From Pirellulales bacterium (lineage in GTDB: Bacteria > Planctomycetota > Planctomycetia > Pirellulales > JALHPA01): 64,000 nt of DNA. The position numbers and the translations under genes were made by a program. Shown piece after piece: positions 35,665 to 44,635 of the stretch. The notes below the pieces were generated by a model. That model was not told where the DNA came from. It searched no databases and saw nothing but the letters and a program-made list of their open reading frames with translations. Numbering within the stretch: position 1 is the stretch's first letter; every line of letters begins with the position of its first letter. Location: contig JANRLT010000007.1 in the NCBI GenBank assembly GCA_033762255.1, positions 226,059 through 290,058 of the forward strand, given 5' to 3'.

Positions 35665-38109
35665 TTACCACCACCAACGGCGCACCGCGTCATAGACTTC
35701 GTGAAAGAGCACAAACCCCCAGGGATGTCTGCCGCAGGGAATTCTGGCTACTACTTCGCCCCCCGGAGTTAACGCCGGATGCGCATCGCTATCTACCGTT
35801 GACAGTTTTTTGGCATTATCCAGGCTAATCGCTGAACGATCCGGGGTATTGCCGTGCAATGAAGTGGAAATCATGGCCACACCCAACACCCCCGTCCCCC
35901 AGACAGGATCGGTTTCGCTGCGCAGGGCCAGACTGGTCAGCGTGCCGCTCCACTGTACATCCGGGTTAAGCTGGGGATAAAGGGTGATCGCTAAACCATC
36001 TTCAGATTTCGACCGGGCGGATTTTACATAACCCAGCACTTCGTCCGGAATGCGCAGTTCGGCCTGCCAGGGCCCAGCACAATCGGCCACGGTTAAGAGC
36101 GCCTGGCCCCTGGCGACGGGTCGTCCCCGCCAATCGGACTGGGGGTTCCAGGTAAGAATAGTTCCCCGCATGGGACTGAGCAGTTTAAGGCTGGCCAGGC
36201 GCTCATTGACAATCGTCAACTGTGCTTGGGCGGATTGCAATGTGGCGGCGATTTCGGCTTCCTCCGCGGTCAGGCGTTCCCGCTGGGCGGGGTCCGGGTT
36301 AGGCGTGGATCCGGATTGCAACCGCAAGGCTAGCAGGCTTTGCGCCCGTTTTTCGGCGGTGGCGATTTCCCCTATTAATTGCAACTGCTGCTGTGTCAAT
36401 TCGGGGCTTTCAAGTTGAGCCAGCAGTTCATTTTGTTGGACCTGATCGCCATGTCCAACGGTAATGGATGACACGATAGCTGGTTCCGGGGCAAAAATCT
36501 GCCGCCGGTCGCGCGGCCATAATGTTCCTCGGACGGTAATTTGCAGTTCCGCTGGCACCAGACACAGGGCGGCCAGTAAACCCACGGCCGCTAGTCCCGC
36601 CAGTCGGCCCATGGTCAGTCCGCGACGGCGCGCGCGCCGCCCGGCGTTACCCCACCAGCGTAAAAGTTTAATACCCGGCAAGTCGTCCGTCACTCGGCGT
36701 TGCTCTAGTTGCGCGGCGGCGGATTGGAGCAGGGGGGGCCAAAGTGATTTCGGCTCGGAGGTGTGGCCGGATATTGCCGAGGATGGGGATAGAGCGTCGT
36801 TGGCGGTTGGCGTTTGGAACCACTCGATAATAAATAGTCCCCGGGGGACAAAAGGGTTTTCTGTCAGGTCCGCGGCGGGGATATCAACCGTCGGGGGCCC
36901 CGCCCATCCAGCAAGACGCACCGCAATTCGCAAGGTATCGACCGCGACCCCTTGATCATCCAGGGTTGGGTGAAGGACTTGACCGTTGGCACGGGGCGAT
37001 GTCGTGGCGTCGGAGCGCGCAGCCTGGGAAGCGGGGGGAAGAGGGCACGCCTGCCAGGGAATCGCCAGCAGCCCAATGGCCGCGGTCTCTTCGACATAGC
37101 GTTCCCACCACTGCGTCAGTGGGGTTGGATGAGCGGCTTGTTCGGATGTCTCCGCACAGTTTGCAAAAGCGACATCATTTTGTAGGTATGTCGGGGGGAC
37201 ATGGCCAAACCACCGCGGTTGGGGATGCAAGCTGAATTCCGTGGCCAATTGCCGCCAAAGCTGCGCGGTCCGACTGCGGGCATCCGCCCGCGCAGAGCCG
37301 CTAACCGCCAGCGGCATATAAGGATCACTGGCGGTTTCGCCGCGAGTGGTCAAGATCGCCACCCGGTCGCAAACCAGCGCGGCGGTCAGGTCCTGGACGG
37401 CGGTTTGCGCGGCCGCAATCAACGTGGGTGCCGCCGCCAATCGCTGTGTCAACCGCCATAAAGTCCGCCAGCGGGTATGTTCGTCGGGCAGGCGGGCCAG
37501 CCGCCAACGGCGCAAACCATCGGCGGCAATGTCCACCAGCGCCAGCAGATACTGCGTTGCGGCGGGAGCCAGCGGCGGCGAATCCGCGGGAAGAAGCAAT
37601 TCCCAGAGAAGCGTTTCGCCCGATTCGATGGACTGAATGAGGGTGACAAGATTGCCGTTTTCCGGGAGACGAGACAAACGTGGTTCGAGCGCCGGCGGGG
37701 ATGTTGTGCCGTGATGATTTAGCGATTGCTCCCAACGGGCAAGCTGTTGCGCCGTGGGTGCTTTCGTCTGTTGTGAATCAGCCGCTAACTCTTGAGAAGC
37801 GGCGTTATTTTCAGAATTTGGCGTATTCGGTGTGGGGCTTAGACCAGCACCAAGATTCAACGAATCCAGGATTTCCCAACGCGAGCGCTCATTTTTGTAA
37901 GCGAGCGTGGCTACTAAAGCCCGGGTGATGCCTAGCGCGCTGGACAGAATCTCACGCCACAACGCGGGAATGTCCCCGGCGGATAACATTTGGTCCAACT
38001 TGGCAAGCTGCGATTCCCAGTCGGCGGGTTCAGCCAACGAAAGTTGGGCCTCGTGACGATCGCGAGTCGATCCGGGAGGAAGATGCGGAAGTTGTGTTCG
38101 TGAAGACAT
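35665..38109 (-). CDS. GAF-domain / HlyD-type membrane fusion protein
   Basis: The 814-residue protein has three parts. Residues of about 1-480 are cytosolic and contain one or two GAF-like modules (ALVCDRVAILTTRGETASDP is typical of a GAF strand pair), with Pro/Ala-rich linkers. One membrane helix follows near 507-525 (LAGLAAVGLLAALCLVP). The remainder is a periplasmic adaptor of the HlyD/RND type: a biotinyl-lipoyl half (SSITVGHGDQVQQNELLAQL), a coiled-coil hairpin (about 575-640) and the second lipoyl half (LSPMRGTILTW). Adaptors bridge an inner-membrane pump and a TolC channel; the fused GAF modules suggest control by a small ligand or another protein. The divergent TolC gene 560 bp away is the likely partner; no pump gene is in the window. 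Confidence 0.78.
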   Translation of the reverse strand: MSSRTQLPHLPPGSTRDRHEAQLSLAEPADWESQLAKLDQMLSAGDIPALWREILSSALGITRALVATLAYKNERSRWEILDSLNLGAGLSPTPNTPNSENNAASQELAADSQQTKAPTAQQLARWEQSLNHHGTTSPPALEPRLSRLPENGNLVTLIQSIESGETLLWELLLPADSPPLAPAATQYLLALVDIAADGLRRWRLARLPDEHTRWRTLWRLTQRLAAAPTLIAAAQTAVQDLTAALVCDRVAILTTRGETASDPYMPLAVSGSARADARSRTAQLWRQLATEFSLHPQPRWFGHVPPTYLQNDVAFANCAETSEQAAHPTPLTQWWERYVEETAAIGLLAIPWQACPLPPASQAARSDATTSPRANGQVLHPTLDDQGVAVDTLRIAVRLAGWAGPPTVDIPAADLTENPFVPRGLFIIEWFQTPTANDALSPSSAISGHTSEPKSLWPPLLQSAAAQLEQRRVTDDLPGIKLLRWWGNAGRRARRRGLTMGRLAGLAAVGLLAALCLVPAELQITVRGTLWPRDRRQIFAPEPAIVSSITVGHGDQVQQNELLAQLESPELTQQQLQLIGEIATAEKRAQSLLALRLQSGSTPNPDPAQRERLTAEEAEIAATLQSAQAQLTIVNERLASLKLLSPMRGTILTWNPQSDWRGRPVARGQALLTVADCAGPWQAELRIPDEVLGYVKSARSKSEDGLAITLYPQLNPDVQWSGTLTSLALRSETDPVWGTGVLGVAMISTSLHGNTPDRSAISLDNAKKLSTVDSDAHPALTPGGEVVARIPCGRHPWGFVLFHEVYDAVRRWWW

Positions 38110-38669
38110 GGAGTTATTGATTCACGAACAGTTATTTTGACAATAAACAAGTCTTATTTATTCATCAAAAACACAGTCATCTCACAATCGATGAGGTGTT
38201 AACTTCTTTTTGCCAATAACTCGACACTTTACCCGTCGCACAAATTTTGGAATCGTGGGGACAAAATTAGGAACCTCGGCATCCAAATGGCAGTCATCCA
38301 TTTGGCTCTCTTCCAGCTTGCTCACATCCACATTGACAGCAGGATGCGGAACTCTGGCAAGATCCTGGGCCAGCAACGGTTGTGGAACAAAATTCGTCAG
38401 CGGATTTAGGTTCATTTCATCCGTAAATTTATTATATCAGCCTGATTTTCGAGGGCATAGCAGATTTAAACTTGATTTTTTAAGGATCGACGCGGCAAGA
38501 AGCTGGCATATCCAACCTGCTAAACCAGGCAAATTAGGAAATCTCTGACGCTCTTGGTGTTATTTCTACTTCTAACGCTTTTAGGCATGCCGATGATGAA
38601 CCAAGCTTTGGCTGTTTTGCCCAGGATTCCGCTTGGGCGGACCTTGCCCACTTTTCCACTTTTGCCAGC
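38110..38669. other. Intergenic region between the divergent adaptor and TolC genes
   Basis: The 560-bp gap is AT-richer than its surroundings and should contain both promoters. One weakly supported small gene is listed separately (38182-38415); an opposing open frame at 38210-38548 looks like noise. Confidence 0.45.
38182..38415 (-). CDS. Possible small hypothetical protein
   Basis: A 77-residue frame from ATG 38415 (MNLNPLTNFVPQPLLAQDLA) has an acidic middle (KLEESQMDDCHLDAEVP) and a basic end. It matches no family and has only GGATG as a possible ribosome site. It may be a real leader gene of the adaptor operon or chance. Confidence 0.3.
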   Translation of the reverse strand: MNLNPLTNFVPQPLLAQDLARVPHPAVNVDVSKLEESQMDDCHLDAEVPNFVPTIPKFVRRVKCRVIGKKKLTPHRL

Positions 38670-41072
38670 ATGCCCCCATTCGCACATTTACAGCCGCGCG
38701 CCTGGCTTTCTGGGCTGCTAATATTGTCGATCGGGCTGGCGGGCTGCGCGCGGAATCAGGATCAGGTCAAGTTTAACCACGACGCTTTTCAGCATTACCA
38801 ACGGGTCGCCACGCGGGTGGAATACCCCGACCAGCATTGTACCCCGCCTCCGCCGGATACCGGCCCCCCCGTCACGATTAACGCCCAACCTTTGGCCTTT
38901 TGGGATTTGCCGCTGGAACAGGCGGTGCAACTTTGCCTGCAAAATTCCCGCGTGATGCGCGACCTGGGTGGCTTTGTGCTGCGCTCTCCCGCCACCACCC
39001 GCAGCATACACACCCCGGCCATCGCCGAACTTGACCCGCGGTTTGGCGTGGAGGCGGCATTATCGGAATTTGACGCTACCTTTGCCGCCCGCACCAGTTG
39101 GGAAAAGAACGACCGCGCGCTGAATAACCTGTTGCTAGGGGGCGGGACGAACTTTTTTAAGCAAGATCTAGGGATCGCCCAGGCGCAATTGCAAAAGCGG
39201 GCCGCCAGCGGCACGCTGTTTACCGCGCGGCATAATATCGACTACGACGCCAACAGCGCGCCGGCCAATATCTTTGGCAGTGCGTGGAACGCCAACTTTG
39301 AGGCCGAAGTCCGCCAACCACTGTTACAAAACGCCGGCTCCCTGTTCAATCGCACCGCCGGGCCAAATAGCACCCCCGGCTATTACACCGGTGTGCTCCT
39401 CGCCCGCACCAACACCGACACGGCCATCGCCGACTTTGAGTTGGGCGTGCGCGATTTGGTCAGCAACGTCGAAAACGCCTATTGGGATTTGTACTTTGCC
39501 TATCGGGACCTGGATGCCAAAATCGCCGCTCGCGACGCCGCGCTGGAAAGCTGGCGGCGGGTGCAGGCTCTCAACCAGACTGGCCGTAAAGGGGGCGAGG
39601 CCGAACGGGAAGCCGAGGCCCGCGAACAATACTTTCGCTTTGAGGAAGAAGCCCAAAACGCCCTTACGGGTCGGCTGGTCGACGGCACCCAAACCAACAA
39701 CGGCAGCAGTGGCGGCACCTTTCGCGCGACGTCGGGCGTGCATCTGGCCGAGCGGCGGCTGCGGCTGATCATTGGCCTACCAATTAGCGATGGACGGCTA
39801 ATCCGTCCCGCCGACCAGCCCAAGATGTCCAAAGTGGTGTTTGACTGGGACCAGGCGTTGCAAGAATCCCTGGTGCGGCGGGCCGAACTGCGTAAACAAA
39901 GCTGGATCATCAAACGCCGCGAACTGGAATTGGTCGCCGCGCGGAATTTCCTCTTGCCCAACCTGGATGCCACCGGGCGTTACCGCTGGCGCGGCTTTGG
40001 CAAGAACCTGCTCGATCCCAACAGCGTCGGCGTGGGGCCGTTTGACAACGCCTACGACAACCTCTTTGGCGGCGATTTTCAGGAATGGCAGTTGGGCATG
40101 GAACTAAACATGCCGCTCGGCTTTCGCCGGGGATACGCCGCTTTAAGGCACGCGCAACTGCAACTGGCCCGCGACCGGGCGATTTTGCACGAACAAGAAC
40201 GGGACGTGCAACTGGGCCTCAGCAACGCGATTGCCGAAGTGGAGCGGGCCTACATGGTCGCCCAGACCAACTACAACCGCCGCGTCGCCGCCAAGGAGCA
40301 ACTGGTGGCGGTGGAGGTGGCGTTTGAGGCGGATAAAGCCCCCCTGGACTTACTCTTGGACGCGCAGCGGCGGGCCGCCGAATCTGAAAGTCGGTTTCAT
40401 GGGTCGCTGGTCGATTATTCGCTGGCGATCAAAAACGTCCACTTTGAAAAAGGGACGCTGCTCGACCATAACGAAATCTTTTTAGCGGAAGGCCCCTGGC
40501 CAACCGAGGCCCTGGCGGACGCCGTTCGCCGCGATGGCAAGGGCAAACCCCCCTGGCCGCTCAATTACGTCATGCGTCGCGGGCCCGCCATCAATGACGG
40601 CCCCGTCCCGCAAGATACCGAGCCGCATTTGCTGGCCGCCACGCAGCCAGCGGGAACAGAGCCACCAAAAGCACAGCCCCCCGCAACTTCAGGGGAAAGC
40701 GTCCCACCAGGGAAAGCGGCTCCTCCACAACCTCCGGCAAATACTGCTGCTCCTGTTCGTCGTGTGGAACCGATTCCCGCCCCCCCGACCAGTCCGCGTG
40801 TCGCGGCGCCTGCCGCGGTTAATCCGCATATTAAAACAGCAAAGAGCGTTCCGGCGGAAACACAACTCATCCCGTCCCCCGCCCCCTTAACGCATTCCCC
40901 GGCTCAACCGGGACAATTTGGCAATAGAACAAACGTGCCAGCGGCGCCATTAGGCGCGGCCACCCCGAATTCCATGCTCAATTTGCCGCCACCCCCCGCG
41001 CCGGTCATCCTGCGGACGACCTATGCCCCCTTGCCCAATGAGCCAGCGGAGCGCCTGCCGCCGGTGCGATAA
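38670..41072 (+). CDS. TolC-family outer membrane lipoprotein with Pro-rich tail
   Basis: The 800-residue protein begins with a lipoprotein signal (LLILSIGLAGC, lipobox ending at Cys 26). Residues of about 70-610 hold the TolC/OEP fold: two repeats of long helices (QAVQLCLQNSRVMRDLG, then a second copy around ALQESLVRRAELRKQSWIIK) and strand segments such as FEAEVRQPLLQNAG. TolC forms the exit channel of efflux and type I secretion complexes. The usual length is 420-500; here about 160 residues of Pro/Ala/Thr-rich tail follow, which probably crosses into or binds cell-wall material. It is divergent from the GAF-HlyD adaptor. Confidence 0.86.
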   Translation: MPPFAHLQPRAWLSGLLILSIGLAGCARNQDQVKFNHDAFQHYQRVATRVEYPDQHCTPPPPDTGPPVTINAQPLAFWDLPLEQAVQLCLQNSRVMRDLGGFVLRSPATTRSIHTPAIAELDPRFGVEAALSEFDATFAARTSWEKNDRALNNLLLGGGTNFFKQDLGIAQAQLQKRAASGTLFTARHNIDYDANSAPANIFGSAWNANFEAEVRQPLLQNAGSLFNRTAGPNSTPGYYTGVLLARTNTDTAIADFELGVRDLVSNVENAYWDLYFAYRDLDAKIAARDAALESWRRVQALNQTGRKGGEAEREAEAREQYFRFEEEAQNALTGRLVDGTQTNNGSSGGTFRATSGVHLAERRLRLIIGLPISDGRLIRPADQPKMSKVVFDWDQALQESLVRRAELRKQSWIIKRRELELVAARNFLLPNLDATGRYRWRGFGKNLLDPNSVGVGPFDNAYDNLFGGDFQEWQLGMELNMPLGFRRGYAALRHAQLQLARDRAILHEQERDVQLGLSNAIAEVERAYMVAQTNYNRRVAAKEQLVAVEVAFEADKAPLDLLLDAQRRAAESESRFHGSLVDYSLAIKNVHFEKGTLLDHNEIFLAEGPWPTEALADAVRRDGKGKPPWPLNYVMRRGPAINDGPVPQDTEPHLLAATQPAGTEPPKAQPPATSGESVPPGKAAPPQPPANTAAPVRRVEPIPAPPTSPRVAAPAAVNPHIKTAKSVPAETQLIPSPAPLTHSPAQPGQFGNRTNVPAAPLGAATPNSMLNLPPPPAPVILRTTYAPLPNEPAERLPPVR

Positions 41073-41122
41073 AGGGGGGGTAATGTAGTTTAAATGTGAT
41101 ACCTTCTGATAAAATTTTATTG

Positions 41123-41410
41123 ATGGTAGATAAATCCTTCAAAATGCGAATTGCCGAAGTTTTTCATTTGGCCAATGGTCAAACGATGCTTTGTGGTCAC
41201 ATCACCTCTGGCCCCGGTTATATCTGCGCGGGCCAATACGAGTTGTCGTTGGATGACAAACCCTGGGGGCCGATCGAATTGGCGGGCGAATCAATGAGTG
41301 GACATGTCCCCGGGCTGCGGGCGGTTAGCACACGCCAAGCTTTGGCTCTGGATGATAACGCTCTGCTTGGCAAGGAACTGGCCTTTTCCGTGTATGAACA
41401 CGCGCGGTAA
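41123..41410 (+). CDS. Small hypothetical protein, possible translation-factor-like barrel
   Basis: From ATG 41123 the product is 95 residues (a GTG at 41096 and an ATG at 41144 are alternatives; no start has a clear ribosome site). The pattern MRIAEVFHLANGQTMLCGHI then SGPGYICAGQYELSLDD resembles domain 2 of translation GTPases, a small beta-barrel, but without the G domain. It lies 50 bp after the TolC gene, in the same direction. Confidence 0.45.
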   Translation: MVDKSFKMRIAEVFHLANGQTMLCGHITSGPGYICAGQYELSLDDKPWGPIELAGESMSGHVPGLRAVSTRQALALDDNALLGKELAFSVYEHAR

Positions 41411-41559
41411 GGGCGTACCCTTTTTATGGGTAACCGCTGTGTGACAACTGCGGGGCTATGCGCGTAACCGCGTTATGGGTGCGATAAATTACGTGGGGCA
41501 TATGACGTACCCCTTTTAGCCCATACAATCTCCATGACTCCCTACCAAAATTTTCAAAG

Positions 41560-42019
41560 TTAAGGCAAATTAGTTGCATTAAGTTTCTTCGTATGTCTCT
41601 TTGAAGTCCAATAGGCCCAAAGATGCTTAAAAATTTCAAGAACAAAGATTCCTAATGCGAATGCAATAATTAAGGATCGCTCGAAAAATAAGGACCCGGA
41701 TTATGATACTCCGAATGCCTGCTAGCACGATATTTGGCGTGTTTTCACCGGGAAGTTATTTATCGTGCGCCCCTAAGCGGCAAATTGCTTTTGAAATTAC
41801 TGGGATATGGCTATATCCCGGTACACGATTGTTGACTAAAGGCAGCGACCCCAAATAAATATCAATCGAGTTTTGCACCTCTAGCGAGGCAATCACAATT
41901 AAGCCAAGTATGATAAATTGCAGAATTGAAATTGCAATTGTCAATTTGCTCCCACTCTTGTGTTTCGGAGCGGGCAAGGACAAAATTTCCGGTGATTGAT
42001 AAGGATTTTCGTCGTTCAT
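41560..42019 (-). pseudogene. Decayed small membrane protein gene (NPYQSP type)
   Basis: From ATG 42019 the frame reads MNDENPYQSPEILSLPAPKH, the typical start of small planctomycete membrane proteins, then one membrane helix (LTIAISILQFIILGLIVIAS) and a stop at 41756. After the stop the same frame continues with coding-like sequence (PGENTPNIVLAGIRSIIIRV). A different frame then supplies what looks like the last helix and basic end (LIIAFALGIFVLEIFKHLW, then AYWTSKRHTKK), ending with TAA at 41560-41562. An in-frame stop plus a frameshift would explain this; two short overlapping genes are the alternative. Confidence 0.5.
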
Positions 42020-42121
42020 GATGCGCAGTTAGAATGAAAGAGCGGCGGCAACCCCCGAAATAGATTTTTTGCGTGCAATTAAGATGGTTTGGCAAATTTA
42101 CACGGGTCTAAAAGTAAGTTT

Positions 42122-42160
42122 AACTCTCCCGTCTCTCATCTCACGTCTCCTACTCCCACC
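42122..42160 (+). repeat. CTC-rich low-complexity tract
   Basis: Short run of CTCCC/GTCTC words, related to the tract at 44490 and, on the other strand, to the one at 43111. Confidence 0.4.
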
Positions 42161-42164
42161 TTGT

Positions 42165-42284
42165 CACGGCACCGGGACGGTGCCTGCTACATTACCACGA
42201 CACGGGACGGTGCCTGCTACACTCGCACGGCACGGGACGGTGCTTGCTACTTTACCTCGGCACCGGGACGGTGCTTGCAACTTT
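42165..42284 (+). repeat. Four-copy tandem repeat with GGGAC loops (period 30-31)
   Basis: Four units, each containing GGGAC followed by GGTGC-TTGCTAC-like sequence, have GGGAC at 42174, 42204, 42234 and 42265. Copies 1 and 4 form GGCACC-GGGAC-GGTGCC or nearly so. Related single units lie at 8973-9030. Confidence 0.7.
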
Positions 42285-43107
42285 AGCCACGCACGCCCAA
42301 CTCCGCCAGCATTTCCGCCGTTTTGTCGTACGCCTCGGCCACCCAAGCGACGATTTTATCCGGCTCGGGCGAATACTCTAGCTCGATGCTGACCGTCTGG
42401 TCAAAACCTGTGTCGCGGATCGCGGCCAGGTATTCGCGGATCGGCACCACGCCCCGCCCCGGCGGCAGGTCCCCATGCACGCGGCCGTTGCAGTCGCTAA
42501 GATGCACATGCTCGATGAGCCCCTTTAGCCGCGCGACCTGGTCCGGTTGGACGCCCATCAGGCTCAAGTGCGAAATATCGCAGTTCGCCCGGACCGTGTT
42601 TGGCAGGCCCACATCGCCGATAAACCGCAGGATGGTGTCCACATCATTAATCAGCGACAATCTAAATGGCTCAAGCTCCAGGGCGATTTTTAGGTCCAGT
42701 TGCGCCGCGTATTCGCCAAGCGCGCGGACGTTGTCCACGCCCATGCGCCACTGCTCCGGCGGCGGAATGACTTCCTGTTGCCAGATGTATTCCCCCAGGA
42801 CCAAGAGCAAATTCGCACAGCGGTATTCATAGCACAGGTCCAGATACCGGCGGCAGCGATCCAGATGAAACCGCTGCACACTGGGATTAAAGTCAATCAG
42901 CCCCACGGCCACGCAGGCGACGCTGCGGATGGGAAGGCCCAGCTCTTCGCATGTTTCGGCGATCAACCGCCGCTCGCGCACATCCATGTCCAGCGGATCG
43001 GCGAAAATATCGACCGTGTCGAAACCGATTTTCTTGGTCTGTTCCAGGCCAAATTTGGTCCCTTGGCCCGCTTGGGCGAACGCCGAATTGATCAGTCCGA
43101 GTTCCAT
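42283..43107 (-). CDS. Sugar phosphate isomerase/epimerase family (AP endonuclease 2-like TIM barrel)
   Basis: The 274-residue protein has the xylose isomerase-like TIM barrel: MELGLINSAFAQ, VDIFADPLDMDVRERRLIAE, IALELEPFRLSL, NCDISHLSLMG, VHLSDCNGRVHGDLPPGRG and SIELEYSPEPD. The metal ligands expected for the family (Glu in LELEP, Asp in NCDISH, His in HLSDCNG, Glu in SIELEY) are visible. Relatives isomerise sugars or inosose or cleave AP sites. It is the last gene of a probable three-gene group with the dehydrogenase and dioxygenase genes. Confidence 0.85.
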   Translation of the reverse strand: MELGLINSAFAQAGQGTKFGLEQTKKIGFDTVDIFADPLDMDVRERRLIAETCEELGLPIRSVACVAVGLIDFNPSVQRFHLDRCRRYLDLCYEYRCANLLLVLGEYIWQQEVIPPPEQWRMGVDNVRALGEYAAQLDLKIALELEPFRLSLINDVDTILRFIGDVGLPNTVRANCDISHLSLMGVQPDQVARLKGLIEHVHLSDCNGRVHGDLPPGRGVVPIREYLAAIRDTGFDQTVSIELEYSPEPDKIVAWVAEAYDKTAEMLAELGVRG

Positions 43108-43110
43108 GTT

Positions 43111-43190
43111 GGAGGAGTGGAGGTTAGAGGTGGGAGACGGGAGGTGGGAGATGGGAGACGGGGGTCGCGGGACGAGGGTAGGGAGGACGT
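43111..43190 (+). repeat. GGGAGA purine-rich tract
   Basis: Repeated GGGAGACGG, GGGAGGTGG and GGGAGATGG words between the isomerase and dehydrogenase genes; the complementary kind of tract lies on the other side of the dehydrogenase gene (44490-44553). Confidence 0.5.
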
Positions 43191-43254
43191 ATTAGGCCCG
43201 GCGGGTCGAAATCTTTATGGCAATAATAAAATCACCATATTCAATTCGTAATTT

Positions 43255-44370
43255 TTAATTTGTAATTATCTCCCCCACCTCCACCGCGCGGTGTTGTTTG
43301 GCCGATAGATACGCCGCGTCCACGAGCGCCATCGTTTGCAAATTATCCTCCCCCGTCATCGTCGCCGGGGCCGAACCCTCCACCGCGCAGAGTAGCTCCG
43401 CCATCGGACCTGCAAACGCGTCCGGAAACCACACCTTGTTCCAACGCGGGCGGTGCCACCGCTTGCCCGCTGTCGTCGTATAATCCAGCGTCGACGGCGT
43501 GGGCTTGGGATACTCCGGCCAGCCGATCGTCCCCTGTGCCAGCCCCGTGGTCCCCTCCACCCGCCAGCGAATCCCCAAATCCGCCCCCGCCCCCTCGCGC
43601 GCCGGACCCGCCCAAACATCATCCCACGAGGAACAGCGCAGTCCAGGATGCTGGCTGCCGCGCTCATACTCTAGAATGTACAGGCAAATCCCGTCCATAT
43701 GGACAAAGCGTTTGGCCGTGCGGGGATCGGGCCGGATCGAGGCAAATATCCGCGTCGGCGTCCCAAACCAAAAGCGAAACGTGTCCAGGTGGTGAATCGA
43801 CATGATTCGCAGCGTGACCCACCCCTGTCGCTCTTGCCACGGCATCCAATGCGGGATCGCCCGCATGTCGATCGTGGCCAAGACTGGCTCACCCAAGGCC
43901 CCTTGGGCGAGCAAGCTGTGGCAGGCCCGAATCGACTGGTCATAACGCATGTTTTGGTTGACGACCAGCGTGATCCCCGCCCGCTGGCACAGATCGACGA
44001 TCTTTTTGGCCTGGGGATAATTCACGCCCAACGGCTTTTGGGCCAGGATGCCGCGAATTTTTCCTTTACGTTTGACGATTTGCTTAATCACGTCAAACTG
44101 GTTATCGGGCGGGACGGCGACATCGACGATGCTAACGGCGGGATCGTCCAGAACGGCCAGATAGTCGCTGGTGGCGTGGGGAATTTTATGCCGTTTGGCC
44201 GCCGCTTGGGCGGATTTGCCGGAGTGGGAGGAAATCGCCACGGGGTTAAAGCCGGCGGCGCTGTAGGCGACCAGGTGGCAATCGGCCATGATAAATCCCG
44301 CGCCAATGCAGCCAATGCCGGGAGAACGGTCGCGCGGCAGCGTGGGGAGGTAGTTGAGCTTGAGGGGCAT
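43255..44370 (-). CDS. Gfo/Idh/MocA-family oxidoreductase
   Basis: The 371-residue protein has the N-terminal NAD(P) Rossmann fold ([20 protein letters not shown], near residue 20), the [14 protein letters not shown] strand, and [13 protein letters not shown], which contains the catalytic-site Lys of the EKP-like motif, here QKP. The C-terminal substrate domain follows. Members oxidise or reduce sugars, inositols and related polyols. Replacement of Glu by Gln in the EKP motif is a deviation that occurs in some subgroups. Neighbours (TIM-barrel isomerase, dioxygenase) fit a sugar or polyol degradation role. Confidence 0.88.
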   Translation of the reverse strand: MPLKLNYLPTLPRDRSPGIGCIGAGFIMADCHLVAYSAAGFNPVAISSHSGKSAQAAAKRHKIPHATSDYLAVLDDPAVSIVDVAVPPDNQFDVIKQIVKRKGKIRGILAQKPLGVNYPQAKKIVDLCQRAGITLVVNQNMRYDQSIRACHSLLAQGALGEPVLATIDMRAIPHWMPWQERQGWVTLRIMSIHHLDTFRFWFGTPTRIFASIRPDPRTAKRFVHMDGICLYILEYERGSQHPGLRCSSWDDVWAGPAREGAGADLGIRWRVEGTTGLAQGTIGWPEYPKPTPSTLDYTTTAGKRWHRPRWNKVWFPDAFAGPMAELLCAVEGSAPATMTGEDNLQTMALVDAAYLSAKQHRAVEVGEIITN

Positions 44371-44489
44371 GGGGGGGTGTGCAATTAAGAATTAAAAATG
44401 AAGAATGAAGAATGAAATTGCAGGCATTCCGTACTCTGCATTCTCACTGCTAACTTGCTATCACGGGGGCAAAAGCAAGTTTTGCCCCG

Positions 44490-44553
44490 CCTCTCTCTCG
44501 CCTCCCGCCTCTCGTCTCCCATCTCCCGTCTCTCGTCTCCCATTCCGCCGATA
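44490..44553 (+). repeat. CTCCC/GTCTC pyrimidine-rich tract
   Basis: Complement-type partner of the purine tract at 43111-43190; together they flank the Gfo/Idh/MocA gene in inverted orientation. Confidence 0.5.
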
Positions 44554-44580
44554 CCATCGGCGGCTTTGTAATTGCCATTC

Positions 44581-44628
44581 CCTGTTCCCCGTTCCCCATC
44601 CCCTGATCCCTATTCCCCGTTCCCCTTA
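44581..44628 (-). repeat. C-tract (G-tract on minus strand) intergenic repeat
   Basis: Six runs of CCCC or CCC separated by short spacers, of the same kind as at 3292, 8931 and 60949. Confidence 0.5.
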
Positions 44629-44635
44629 ACCAACG

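Noticed and set aside
42165..42284. CRISPR array
   Set aside because: Period of 30-31 with no separate spacers: the whole unit is repeated, copies are imperfect, and there are no cas genes.
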